From: Bacteroidetes bacterium 43-16
GTDB taxonomy: Bacteria; Bacteroidota; Bacteroidia; Chitinophagales; Chitinophagaceae
DNA: 64,000 nucleotides
Direction: 5' to 3'
Assembly (NCBI GenBank): GCA_001897525.1
Contig: MKTB01000015.1
Span: 124,001-188,000 of the forward strand
Part shown: positions 8,158 to 16,273 of the stretch, one piece after another
Layout: every line of letters begins with the position of its first letter
Numbering within the stretch: position 1 is the stretch's first letter
Notes under the pieces: model-generated
Told to the model about the DNA's origin: nothing
Database searches by the model: none
What the model saw: the letters and a program-made list of their open reading frames with translations, nothing else
Made by a program: the position numbers and the translations under genes

Positions 8158-8158
8158 C
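8144..8158 (+). repeat. attL-type direct repeat at the ssrA 3' end
   Basis: TCCCGCCGATTCCAC covers the end of the tmRNA acceptor/T arm. The same 15 bp in the same orientation recur at 16499-16513. Both are followed within a few bases by a GACGGGA terminator stem. Confidence 0.8.
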
Positions 8159-8161
8159 TTG

Positions 8162-8195
8162 ACGGGATAATTGAAAAATTATCCCGTTTTTTTTT
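8162..8195 (+). terminator. Terminator of ssrA (probably island-derived)
   Basis: An 11-bp stem (8162-8172 with 8177-8187, ACGGGATAATT/AATTATCCCGT) with loop GAAA precedes eight or more T residues. A related but different stem follows the second att copy. Confidence 0.9.
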
Positions 8196-8557
8196 ATAAA
8201 AAAGAAGATCTTTTTTTTCTTTCATTTTCAGTTCATTATGATTGAATGTTTCGACAATATAAGGTGTTCGATAAGCAGAGTTTTTATAGTAAAGTTGTTG
8301 TTCGAATTTTGATTTCTAAATCATCAATCCTCTTGCTAAAATATTCCGTCATTAAATATTCGTTAAGATAATTATTTACAAATGGCTAAAAAGCTCCTTC
8401 TTTACAATTGGAGCCCTTTAAAAGCAGGATTTTAATTGTTCCTTGAAACTTAATAAGCGTAATTCCGAATGTTGTTAAACCTGTCAAAAAAATATTCTAT
8501 AAAAAAGGCTGACCAAATAAATGATGCAGCCCGTTTTACTTTTAGCTTTTTGTATCG
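8196..8557. other. Non-coding left end of the island
   Basis: A/T-rich sequence with no convincing gene. Short open stretches on both strands are below 45 codons and lack recognisable similarity; they may be remains of deleted integration genes. Confidence 0.5.
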
Positions 8558-9538
8558 TTACGAAAACAACGCTTTTTTCAATGCTAATGCACCTTGTTCA
8601 CTTGAGAACTTTACTGCCGGAATGTGGTCTAAAGGATTTAATAAACCGTAATCGTGGATAAATCCGTTATACGTTTCGATAGTTACCGGAACGCCTGCTT
8701 CGTCCATTTTTCTTGCATACGCCAATCCTTCATCGTGTAAAATATCGTTTTCAGCAATTTGTACTAAAGCAGGCGGTAAACCTTTGCATTGCTCCAAACT
8801 GGCTTGAAGAGGAGATGCGTAATATTCTTTTCTTTTTTCAACATCCGGTAAATAATTATTCCACATCCATTTCATCAAGGAAGCTGTTAAAAATCTGCCG
8901 TCTGCATATTTTCCCCAACTTTCGCGGGAAAAATCCGCATCGGTTACGGGCCACAAAAGCAATTGAAATTTGATTTGTGGCCCGCCTTTATCTTTTGCCA
9001 TATGACAAAGTACAGCCGTCATATTTCCGCCAACGCTATTGCCTGCTGCTGCCATATTTTTACCGTCCACACCAATTTCATCTCCGTTTTCAGAAACCCA
9101 TTTTGCGGCGGCATAAATTTGATTGATTGCAGTTGGATATTGTGCTTCGGGCGAAGGTGTATAATCGGTAAAAACTGCTGCTGCACCAGAGTTTACAACC
9201 AAATCTCTAACCAATCTTCTGTGTGTAGGATAATCGCCCAAAATCCAACCGCCACCGTGTGTAAAGATGAATACAGGAAGTTTTTTGTGAGCTGTTTTGG
9301 CAGGTTTTGTAATGTGAATATTTACTGTAATACCGTCTTGCGTGATTTCTCTTTCTGCTTCTACGATGTCCGAAAAGTCAAACTCAACCGATTTTTGTGC
9401 ATCTACCAAAACTTGTCTTGCATCTTGCGGTGTCATCGTTTCCAGCGGTTTTCCACCACTGTTGTTTAACGCATTCAGAAATCCCCTGATTTCTCTTAAA
9501 ATTTGCGGGTCTTTTTCCGCAGGTAGGAACTGTGCCAT
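8558..9538 (-). CDS. Alpha/beta hydrolase of the hormone-sensitive lipase (GDXG) family
   Basis: A 326-residue cytoplasmic esterase/lipase-like enzyme. The oxyanion-hole motif HGGGW is at residues 94-98, the nucleophile Ser168 in GNSVGG, the acid Asp265 in AENDIL and the His295 in FIHDYG, so the catalytic set is complete. Family members hydrolyse short-chain esters or related carbonyl compounds; the substrate here is unknown. It is the second gene of a two-gene unit behind the DJ-1-like gene at 9595-10278 (56-bp gap, no promoter motif of its own). It is probably controlled by the island's shared promoter motif. Confidence 0.9.
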   Translation of the reverse strand: MAQFLPAEKDPQILREIRGFLNALNNSGGKPLETMTPQDARQVLVDAQKSVEFDFSDIVEAEREITQDGITVNIHITKPAKTAHKKLPVFIFTHGGGWILGDYPTHRRLVRDLVVNSGAAAVFTDYTPSPEAQYPTAINQIYAAAKWVSENGDEIGVDGKNMAAAGNSVGGNMTAVLCHMAKDKGGPQIKFQLLLWPVTDADFSRESWGKYADGRFLTASLMKWMWNNYLPDVEKRKEYYASPLQASLEQCKGLPPALVQIAENDILHDEGLAYARKMDEAGVPVTIETYNGFIHDYGLLNPLDHIPAVKFSSEQGALALKKALFS

Positions 9539-9594
9539 CGTTTTAATTCTAAATTGTTAATACTGATTTTATATTTGCTAAAAATTTTATTGTT

Positions 9595-10278
9595 TTATTT
9601 CTGTAATTCTTTGGCGACCACTTTTGCCATTTCTTTTGAACTGAATGGGTTTTGCCCGGTTATTAAATTACCGTCCACTACTACTTTTGAAGTCATTGGG
9701 ATAAACGCTTTATCATAAATTACACCTCTTTCTTTTAAGGATGCTTCTAAATTAAAAGGTACTTCTCTTTTTCTGCGGGCAATACTTTCTTCAAACCAAT
9801 CAAAACCTGTTAGTTTTTTTCCGTTGATTAAATAGTTTCCATCAGACAATTTCACATTTAGTAATCCACCTACTCCGTGGCATATCGCTGATACCATTTT
9901 ACCGCTTTCGTATTGATGACTGACGATGGATTGCAAAGTGGCATTATCCGGGAAATCGTACATCGTTGCGTGTCCGCCTGCCAAATACACACAATCGAAA
10001 CTTTCGTTCTGTACTTCTGCAAGGCTTTTGGAGTGATTAAGCTCGTCCATAAAGTCCTTACTTTCGTAATAGTCTTTTGAAACTCTGTCCAATACCAATG
10101 GCTTTAGACTTTCAGGGTCAATGGGAACTTCTCCACCTTTTGGACTTGCTATGGTAACATTCCAGTTTTTTTCTTTTGCAGTATGGTATATGTGAGTGAG
10201 TTCACTCAACCACAAGCCTGTATCTAATCCGCTTGCATAATGACCAACATTTGTTACTATTAATAAGAGTTTTTTCAT
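9595..10278 (-). CDS. DJ-1/PfpI (Hsp31-like) protein, copy 1
   Basis: A 227-residue protein of the class I glutamine-amidotransferase-like superfamily. It has the Hsp31-type catalytic set: Glu26 in GLWLSELTHIY, Cys133 and His134 in SAICHGVGG. Relatives act as glutathione-independent glyoxalases (methylglyoxal to lactate) or as chaperones/deglycases; which applies here cannot be told. It closely resembles the second island copy at 14980-15693. It opens a unit with the hydrolase gene, and the shared 33-bp motif ends 59 nt before its start. Confidence 0.88.
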   Translation of the reverse strand: MKKLLLIVTNVGHYASGLDTGLWLSELTHIYHTAKEKNWNVTIASPKGGEVPIDPESLKPLVLDRVSKDYYESKDFMDELNHSKSLAEVQNESFDCVYLAGGHATMYDFPDNATLQSIVSHQYESGKMVSAICHGVGGLLNVKLSDGNYLINGKKLTGFDWFEESIARRKREVPFNLEASLKERGVIYDKAFIPMTSKVVVDGNLITGQNPFSSKEMAKVVAKELQK

Positions 10279-10304
10279 TCCAAGAATTTGATATTTATGA
10301 GTAA

Positions 10305-10370
10305 CAAAATTCGTTCTAAAAAATAAGACACCTGTAACTCAATTACAGAAGGTTGTAACCTTATCTCTGA
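10305..10370 (-). promoter_or_regulatory. Island regulon promoter 1: 33-bp operator motif plus GAATTTTG -7 box
   Basis: The minus-strand -7 box GAATTTTG (10305-10312) lies exactly 25 bp from a 33-bp motif (10338-10370). On the plus strand the motif contains CTCAATTA and TTGTAAC-N3-ATCTCTG. The same layout precedes 12429 and 15693. There is no -33 TTG at the usual place, which suggests an activator-dependent promoter. Confidence 0.75.
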
Positions 10371-10401
10371 AAATGAGAATTAGTTTCTGATATACACTTC
10401 C

Positions 10402-10524
10402 TCAACTGTTGGGAGCCAGTGTTACCAACTCCAAACATTGTTTTACTTTTTCGGCATCGATGGGTTTCTCCCGGTCATATACTCGTACAGAGCGGCGGAA
10501 ACCAAGGGTTTCTGCTAAATTCAT
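10402..10524 (-). pseudogene. Nitroreductase, N-terminal remnant
   Basis: An ATG at 10524 opens a 40-codon frame ending in TGA at 10402-10404. The product reads like the start of a nitroreductase: LGFRRSVRVYD (FMN-binding Arg-Arg-Ser type motif) and then LELVTLAPNS, after which normal enzymes continue with another 150 or more residues. Nothing similar continues downstream in any frame. It follows the AraC gene by 18 bp and would be the third gene of that unit. It is a truncated gene, probably non-functional. Confidence 0.7.
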
Positions 10525-10542
10525 CTGTCTTGTTTTTAGTGA

Positions 10543-11478
10543 TTAATTAAATGAAGCCCTGAAATCTAAGGGCGATACCATAGTTCTGCTCTTGAACAGG
10601 CGGTGAAAGGATTGCGGATGCTCAAAGCCTAATTCGTAGGCAATTTCGGAAACCGATTTGTTAGTTGTGGAAAGCAGTTCTTTTGCTTTTTCTATTACCC
10701 TGTTTTGTATATGCTGTTGTGTGGTCTGCCCGGTCTGCACCCGGAGCATATCGCTCAAATAATTGGGGCTTAAATGTAATTCTCCTGCAACATACTGAAC
10801 AGTTGGAATGCCTTTTGTCAATAATCGGTCACCTTTAAAACACTCGTCCAGTAGTGTTTCCAATTTAACGAGCAAATCGTTGTTCGCTTTCTTTCTTGTC
10901 AGAAACTGGCGATTATAAAAACGGTCGCAATATTTCAACAATAAATCAATATTCGACACCAGTAAATCCTGCGTAAAACCATCCATATTGGCATCTATCT
11001 CACGGGATACATTTTCTACAATGTCCATCACTGACTTTTCTTCTTTTTCTGAAAGAAATAAGGCTTCATTGGTGGAATAAGAAAAATAGCCATAATCTTT
11101 TATAGCCGCAGCCAACGGATAGCTTTGCAGATAATCGGGATGCACTACCAAAACAAATCCTTTTACGCCATTGAGCAGCACGTCCTCAAATTGCAGTACC
11201 TGGTGCGGTGCGATGAAGTACATTATTCCATCGTCAAAATCATAATATTGCTGCCCGTATTTGCATTTTCCGCCTGCACAATCCTTTTTTAAGGCAACCA
11301 CATAGAAATCTGTAGTTACTGTACTTAAAATGGTTTCCGGCTCCAGTTTCACATCATCAAAATTAAATACACTAATCAGTGGGTTGGACGGTTTGCCCAG
11401 CCCCAGGAACTGATGTAATGCACTAATAGATGAAACTTTTGACGGAGCTTTCATTTCCTGGTTTTCAGATTTATACAT
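10543..11478 (-). CDS. AraC-family transcriptional regulator
   Basis: A 311-residue protein with an N-terminal cupin-like sensing domain (residues 1-190, including KKDCAGGKCKYGQQYYDFDDG, with two nearby cysteines) and a C-terminal double helix-turn-helix. The latter shows LHLSPNYLSDMLRVQTG and SVSEIAYELGFEHPQSFHRLFKS, standard for AraC/XylS. It lies 15 bp after the reductase gene at 11494-12429 and so is transcribed from the motif-bearing promoter there. As the only regulator in the island it is the best candidate to bind the three shared motifs, which would make it autoregulatory. The effector is unknown. Confidence 0.92.
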   Translation of the reverse strand: MYKSENQEMKAPSKVSSISALHQFLGLGKPSNPLISVFNFDDVKLEPETILSTVTTDFYVVALKKDCAGGKCKYGQQYYDFDDGIMYFIAPHQVLQFEDVLLNGVKGFVLVVHPDYLQSYPLAAAIKDYGYFSYSTNEALFLSEKEEKSVMDIVENVSREIDANMDGFTQDLLVSNIDLLLKYCDRFYNRQFLTRKKANNDLLVKLETLLDECFKGDRLLTKGIPTVQYVAGELHLSPNYLSDMLRVQTGQTTQQHIQNRVIEKAKELLSTTNKSVSEIAYELGFEHPQSFHRLFKSRTMVSPLDFRASFN

Positions 11479-11493
11479 TGCTAAATTACTAAT

Positions 11494-12429
11494 TTATTTT
11501 TTATTACTCTGCTCATACTTAATTTGTTCAAAGCCCTGTTTATAGCTGGTTACCTGAAAGTCGGGAAAACGTTTCCTGAATTTTGTGTCGTCAAACAGAT
11601 TGTCATACGCATATCTCGGCAGCAATTCTAATAGTTCTTTTACTTTTGGATTGAACCAAGCTCCTATTTGAAACACAAATTTTGGAACGACTGAAAATTT
11701 TAAATCTCTTCCGTAAACTTTAGAGGCTAAACCAATAAACTCTTTATAGGTTGGGTGGCTTTCATCCACAGGCAAATGCCAGGTTTGTCCATAAGCATCT
11801 GGCGTATTCCCTATCAAAGCCGTAGCACGGCTTGCATCGGGTGTCCAAATCAGGCTTCGTTTTTTGTTGGCACTGATAGGAACTTTTAATTTTTTTCCCT
11901 CTTTGATATTATTGAAAATAAGCGTGTTGGTAATGCTTTGCGTTTTACCCGGACCATAAAATTCGGGAGCACGGCAAATCACCGCTTTCAACCCACCGGA
12001 TTGCATTTCTTTCAAAACCATTTCTGCCATTTGTTTTCTTACCCTTGCTTTCCTGCCCAAAGGTTCAAAAGCTGTGTTTTCTGTGTGTGGTCTGTCGTCT
12101 TGCGGATACATATAGGTATTGTCAAAAAACACCAGTTTTGTACCGTGAATTTTACAGGCATCGATTACGTTTTGCAGAATTTTCGGAAAAAGGTTGTCCC
12201 ATAAATCTGAACTAATCGGTAAACCTAAAGTGAAGTAAGCAATTTCTGCTCCTTTTACTGCTTCAATAGCTTTTTCTTTTATGGTCAGGTCAGCCGAAAA
12301 AACTTCATCCGTATCGTTTACTTTTTGGGCTTCTTTACTTACAATTCTAATATCTGAAGTGAAATTTCTTTTCAATTCTCTTGCCAGTTCTTCGCCAATT
12401 TGTCCGTTGGCTCCTAATATTACTTGCAT
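11494..12429 (-). CDS. NAD(P)-binding Rossmann-fold epimerase/reductase
   Basis: A 311-residue protein from the ATG at 12429. This start is chosen because it places the dinucleotide-binding GANGQIGEE motif right at the N-terminus and leaves the shared 33-bp motif 59 nt upstream, as in the other two units; an earlier ATG at 12483 would run into the promoter. The fold is that of extended SDR/NmrA-like enzymes: FFDNTYMYP, then an active-site region and GKTQSITNTLIF. The substrate is not evident. It forms a unit with the araC-type gene and the nitroreductase remnant. Confidence 0.82.
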   Translation of the reverse strand: MQVILGANGQIGEELARELKRNFTSDIRIVSKEAQKVNDTDEVFSADLTIKEKAIEAVKGAEIAYFTLGLPISSDLWDNLFPKILQNVIDACKIHGTKLVFFDNTYMYPQDDRPHTENTAFEPLGRKARVRKQMAEMVLKEMQSGGLKAVICRAPEFYGPGKTQSITNTLIFNNIKEGKKLKVPISANKKRSLIWTPDASRATALIGNTPDAYGQTWHLPVDESHPTYKEFIGLASKVYGRDLKFSVVPKFVFQIGAWFNPKVKELLELLPRYAYDNLFDDTKFRKRFPDFQVTSYKQGFEQIKYEQSNKK

Positions 12430-12455
12430 ATCTTTTTTGTTTTTTAATTGTGGTA

Positions 12456-12521
12456 CAAAGTTCAGCAACATACGTGAACGCAAAGTATCTGAATTAATGA
12501 GATTTGTAACACAATCTCTGT
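12456..12521 (-). promoter_or_regulatory. Island regulon promoter 2: 33-bp operator motif plus GAACTTTG -7 box
   Basis: The minus-strand -7 box GAACTTTG (12456-12463) lies 25 bp from the motif at 12489-12521, which contains TTGTAAC-N3-ATCTCTG on the plus strand at 12504-12520. The motif touches the stop codon of the preceding aldehyde dehydrogenase gene, so it sits in the only space available. Confidence 0.72.
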
Positions 12522-13882
12522 TACATCACCCTTTTCAGCCACTTCAATTTTTTGTCTGAATAAGGCGGATATTTCAAGTTAGGTTCTCCCCAGGTTGTTT
12601 TCTCAATAACCGATTTTTGGTGCGTGAAAGAGAGGAAGCCATACTCACCGTGGTAGTTGCCTATACCCGAATTTCCTATACCGCCAAAAGGCAGATAATC
12701 ACTGGTGATGTGCATCAAAGTATCATTGATACAGCCACCACCAAAAGAAACAAGGTTGAGTAACTTGGATTTTTCCTCATCGTTTTTTGTAAACAGGTAG
12801 GCTGCCAGCGGTTTTTCTCCCTCTATTATTTTTTGCAATATATCATCGTAGTTATTGAAACTGATTACGGGGAATACAGGACCAAATATTTCTTCCTGCA
12901 TCACAGCATCATTCCAATTCACATTGTGCAATATTGTAGGTTCGATATATAAAGTATCATCGCTTGTTTTGCCTCCGAAGAAGATTTTATTCGTATCGAT
13001 AAGCGAAGTTACACGGTCAAAATTTCTTTTGTTGATGATGCTGGTGTAATGTTCTGCACCGTCGGAATAATTGATTTCTTCTAATTTATCTTTCATCAGT
13101 TGCAACAATTTGGGTTTTACGCTCTGTTCTACCAAAAGATAATCTGGTGCGATACACGTCTGTCCTCCATTCAGAAATTTGCCCCAAACCAGTCGTTTAG
13201 CAGCTACTTCCAAATCGGCTGTTTTAGTAACAATAGCAGGTGATTTTCCACCCAATTCAAGTACTACTGGAACTAAGTTTTTAGCAGCAGCTTCATAAAC
13301 GATTTTTCCGACTTTCGGACTTCCGGTAAAGAAGATTTTATCAAAGCGAAGATGTAGCAGTTCTGTTGTTTCAGGAATACCACCTTCTGCCACGAATAAG
13401 TAATTAGAAGGGAAATTGTTGTTGATTAATTCCGATAAAAGGTGCATTGTGTTTTCGGGCAATTCACTTGGTTTGACAATACAGGTGTTGCCCGCAGCAA
13501 TGGAACTTATCATTGGAACCAGTGTAAGCTGATATGGATAGTTCCAAGCACCGATTACCAACGTTACACCTAATGGGTCGCAGTGGATATGGCTTTTACC
13601 GGGCTGCAAGCTCAATGCTGTTTTTACTTTTTTGGGCTTGCTAAGTTTGTCCAGGTTTTTCAGGAAAAAATCAATTTCATTATAAATGAGATTTAGTTCC
13701 GTTAAAAAAGTATCAAATTTTCCTTTTCTAAAATCCTTATAAATAGCATCGTACAAGCGGCTTTCATTGTCTTTCAAAATGCCTTTCAACTTTTTCAATG
13801 TTTCTTTTCTAAAGGCAATATCTTTTGTTTGGTGTGAATTGAAAAACGTCCTTTGCGATTGAAATATGTTGTTAATTTCCAT
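12521..13882 (-). CDS. Aldehyde dehydrogenase (class 3-like)
   Basis: A 453-residue NAD(P)-dependent aldehyde dehydrogenase, the short length typical of class 3/fatty-aldehyde enzymes. It has Asn114 in GAWNYP, the general base Glu209 in LELGGKSP and the catalytic Cys243 in NGGQTCIAPDY. Such enzymes oxidise medium or long-chain and aromatic aldehydes to acids in the cytoplasm or at the membrane. It is the last gene of a three-gene unit (DJ-1-like, decarboxylase-like, aldehyde dehydrogenase) with 23-27 bp gaps. Together with the DJ-1 proteins it points to carbonyl detoxification, which is inference. Confidence 0.93.
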   Translation of the reverse strand: MEINNIFQSQRTFFNSHQTKDIAFRKETLKKLKGILKDNESRLYDAIYKDFRKGKFDTFLTELNLIYNEIDFFLKNLDKLSKPKKVKTALSLQPGKSHIHCDPLGVTLVIGAWNYPYQLTLVPMISSIAAGNTCIVKPSELPENTMHLLSELINNNFPSNYLFVAEGGIPETTELLHLRFDKIFFTGSPKVGKIVYEAAAKNLVPVVLELGGKSPAIVTKTADLEVAAKRLVWGKFLNGGQTCIAPDYLLVEQSVKPKLLQLMKDKLEEINYSDGAEHYTSIINKRNFDRVTSLIDTNKIFFGGKTSDDTLYIEPTILHNVNWNDAVMQEEIFGPVFPVISFNNYDDILQKIIEGEKPLAAYLFTKNDEEKSKLLNLVSFGGGCINDTLMHITSDYLPFGGIGNSGIGNYHGEYGFLSFTHQKSVIEKTTWGEPNLKYPPYSDKKLKWLKRVM

Positions 13883-13905
13883 TATTGTAAATTTTAAGTA
13901 TTGGA

Positions 13906-14952
13906 TTATTTCTTTTCATCCTGCACCAGTTCGGGCGTATATAATGCCGCTTGAAACTCCGGTTGGTAGTCGTACTTAACCAGTTTCTTTAAACCTAACG
14001 ATTTGATGAATGTTGACAAAGGGCCATCCGATAGGTTTAGCTGAATGTCATCCGCACTTTTGCTGCTCGCTTTCTTTATGGAACGAACATCAGTATAACC
14101 GTGTGTTAGCTGACCTTGTTTATCCAGATTGATAAAATTGGAACGGGTAATTTCCGGTTTTGATGCGGAAACATCCAGTTTTTTCCCTGCCATCGAGAAA
14201 TCGAAGTTTCCTTTTTCATCATAATAATTGAACGTTAAGTTGTCTCCGTCACTGGTATAATCAATTGGTATCAACCATTTTGGCAAATTGTAGCCAACAA
14301 ATCCACGAACTCTTGCCAACTCCGTATTTACGGGTAGCTTCAGAACATAACCCCAAAGGCTTTTATCGTTTAGCTCACCCATCAGCGAAATCAAGCTCCA
14401 ATTGTTTTTTCCGGGTTTTGTTGTTACGATGGAAATCGACAACTCGTTATAGAAATCGTTATCGCAATAGTGGTAGGCATAAGAGGTAATAGCTATCAAT
14501 CCTCTACCGGGCGTATAAGAAATCGGTTTTACCAAATCTTTTACCTCGTTTGGAATTAGCTCTTTTATTTTTCCCATATCTGCCGTGTAAATGGCAGTAA
14601 TGCTGCTGTTGCTGTAATAAAAGTTCGGAGAATAGGTTGTGAAGCCAACTTCTTTTTTCTCTTTCTGAATGGTCTTGAACCAAGTCAAATCTATATCAGG
14701 TCTTTCTTTTGCAATTACATCCATCGGGGAATTGGAATGATACCTGTCGAACAATCCACCTTTCAATACGGGCATCTGAAGACCAGCTAATTCAATTATT
14801 GTATCCTTTTCTATAGGATTGTTGGTTATTGGTTTTACATTTTCTTTATTTGAAGCAGTATTAACGATAGCACTGCTTAAGAAAAAGCCGGGAGTAAATA
14901 GCAGGATTACACCTATAACTACTACAATTACGAGAATTTTTAATTTTTTCAT
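13906..14952 (-). CDS. Membrane-anchored acetoacetate-decarboxylase-like protein
   Basis: A 348-residue protein beginning with one hydrophobic segment (residues 5-28), probably a membrane anchor or uncleaved signal. The rest resembles the acetoacetate decarboxylase superfamily: ADMGKIKELIPNEV, a FYNELSISIVTTKPG strand region and GYNLPKWLIPI, where the Lys could correspond to the conserved GxPK position. The true Schiff-base lysine of acetoacetate decarboxylase cannot be assigned, so enzymatic decarboxylation is not claimed. It is the middle gene of the unit running from 15693 to 12521. Confidence 0.65.
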   Translation of the reverse strand: MKKLKILVIVVVIGVILLFTPGFFLSSAIVNTASNKENVKPITNNPIEKDTIIELAGLQMPVLKGGLFDRYHSNSPMDVIAKERPDIDLTWFKTIQKEKKEVGFTTYSPNFYYSNSSITAIYTADMGKIKELIPNEVKDLVKPISYTPGRGLIAITSYAYHYCDNDFYNELSISIVTTKPGKNNWSLISLMGELNDKSLWGYVLKLPVNTELARVRGFVGYNLPKWLIPIDYTSDGDNLTFNYYDEKGNFDFSMAGKKLDVSASKPEITRSNFINLDKQGQLTHGYTDVRSIKKASSKSADDIQLNLSDGPLSTFIKSLGLKKLVKYDYQPEFQAALYTPELVQDEKK

Positions 14953-14979
14953 TTTAAATTATTTTAAATGTTTATTATT

Positions 14980-15693
14980 TCAATCTTTCAGTTTAGCGTT
15001 TTGTTTTTCCAGTTCACGCATCACTACTTTAGCAATTTTCTTTGAACTGAACGGGTTTTGCCCTGTAATCAGGCTGCCGTCAACCACAACTTTTGAGGTC
15101 ATCGGAATAAGAGCCTTTCTGTAATAGGAACCTCTGTCTTTCAAGCCTGCTTCAAGGTTAAAGGGCACTTCTTTTTTTCTGCCAGCAAGACTTTCTTCAA
15201 ACCAGTTATAGCCAGTCACTTTTTTATCTTTAATCAGATAATTTCCATCGGATAATTTTACATTGAGTAATCCGCCAACTCCGTGGCAAATGGCAGCTAC
15301 CATTTTTCCGCTTTCGTATTGTTCAGAAATGATTTTTTGAAGCGTTTTATCATCGGGGAAATCATACATCGTGCCGTGTCCACCTGCAAGATATACGACA
15401 TCGAAATTCTTATTTTCCACCTCTTTCAGACTTTTGGTGTGTTTCAGTTCTTCCCTGAATGCAGTATCACTCCAGTATTTTTTGGACACCTTATCAAGCG
15501 TAAATGTTTTCAGGCTTTCAGGGTCTATGGGAATATCGCCACCATTTGGACTTGCGATTGTAACATCGTATCCTTTTGCTTTCGCAGCTTCGTAAATATG
15601 GGTGAGTTCACTCAACCACAATCCTGTGGGATAGTTACCGCTTGCATATATGTTGATATTGGTAACAATGATTAAAATTTTTATAATGCTCAT
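14980..15693 (-). CDS. DJ-1/PfpI (Hsp31-like) protein, copy 2
   Basis: A 237-residue paralogue of the protein at 9595-10278, with the same catalytic set (GLWLSELTHIY Glu, Cys-His in AAICHGVGG) and most of the sequence conserved. It differs by a longer C-terminus rich in Lys and by a few substitutions near the start. It opens the three-gene unit with the decarboxylase-like and aldehyde dehydrogenase genes, and carries the third copy of the shared promoter motif 53 nt upstream. Two copies under the same control suggest gene dosage or divergence in substrate. Confidence 0.88.
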   Translation of the reverse strand: MSIIKILIIVTNINIYASGNYPTGLWLSELTHIYEAAKAKGYDVTIASPNGGDIPIDPESLKTFTLDKVSKKYWSDTAFREELKHTKSLKEVENKNFDVVYLAGGHGTMYDFPDDKTLQKIISEQYESGKMVAAICHGVGGLLNVKLSDGNYLIKDKKVTGYNWFEESLAGRKKEVPFNLEAGLKDRGSYYRKALIPMTSKVVVDGSLITGQNPFSSKKIAKVVMRELEKQNAKLKD

Positions 15694-15713
15694 AATGTTA
15701 TCTTTTTATACTG

Positions 15714-15779
15714 CAAATTTCAGCAGTATATCAATAGTAGAAGTATCTCAATTAAGGGAAGTTGTAACGTAATCTCTGA
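15714..15779 (-). promoter_or_regulatory. Island regulon promoter 3: 33-bp operator motif plus GAAATTTG -7 box
   Basis: The minus-strand -7 box GAAATTTG (15714-15721) lies 25 bp from the motif at 15747-15779. The motif matches the copy at 10338-10370 in 27 of 33 positions and shares AAGTATCT-n-AATTAA flanking sequence with the copy at 12489. Confidence 0.75.
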
Positions 15780-15835
15780 TTATTTTGTATTAGGTTGTGT
15801 CAAAAAGAAAGGATACTGATTTAGATTTACAGGAG

Positions 15836-16273
15836 CTATTGTTGATTAAGTAAATACTGCAAATTCGGGTCATTCTTGATGCGCTCCATTTCGCTTATAA
15901 CAATATTTAGAATGTCGGATTTTATCTGCTTGTAATTGTTTTCAATTTCCTGTTTCAATTTATCCTCGCCCTGCTCATTTATAAAAGATAAGATTTGTGG
16001 TATTTGCTGATATGCCTTTGTTTCAGTGGCTACCTTTTCATTATCCATCACGATTTCAGCGTGAAATATTTTCTGTTCTATACGTTCATCAAAATTATCC
16101 GACACAGAACCGACAAACATACTCTGCGTTAAGGTTGAAATTTTGGAAGCCGGAATAAGGCTGTCTAACTGTGTGGAGATAGAGGTAGATTTATCGTTGC
16201 GGTTAAACCTGTAGAAGTTCTTAAAAACATCTACCTTACCTTCCCTGGTCCAATGCGGATTAAAATTACCGTT
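15836..16273 (-). pseudogene. Conjugation coupling protein (MobC/TraG, VirD4-like), C-terminal remnant
   Basis: The frame is open from 16273 (just after a TGA) to the TAG at 15836, giving about 145 residues. The first ATG at 16120 is internal: conserved sequence such as FYRFNRNDKSTSISTQLD lies upstream of it. The stretch SLIPASKISTLTQSMFVGSVSDNFDER and the following HAEIV block resemble the C-terminus of the Bacteroidales-type MobC/TraG coupling ATPases that feed DNA to type IV secretion. The ATPase domain is absent. It is a scar of a conjugative element inside the island. Confidence 0.6.

Noticed and set aside
8280-8400. Minus-strand peptide of about 33 residues (KRIDDLEIKIRTTT in its end) in the left island end
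   Set aside because: Protein-like composition, but too short, with no start upstream and no family; an integrase remnant could not be shown.
8469-8651. Plus-strand frame of 60 codons at the left island end
   Set aside because: It overlaps the end of the hydrolase gene and looks like non-coding A/T-rich DNA.
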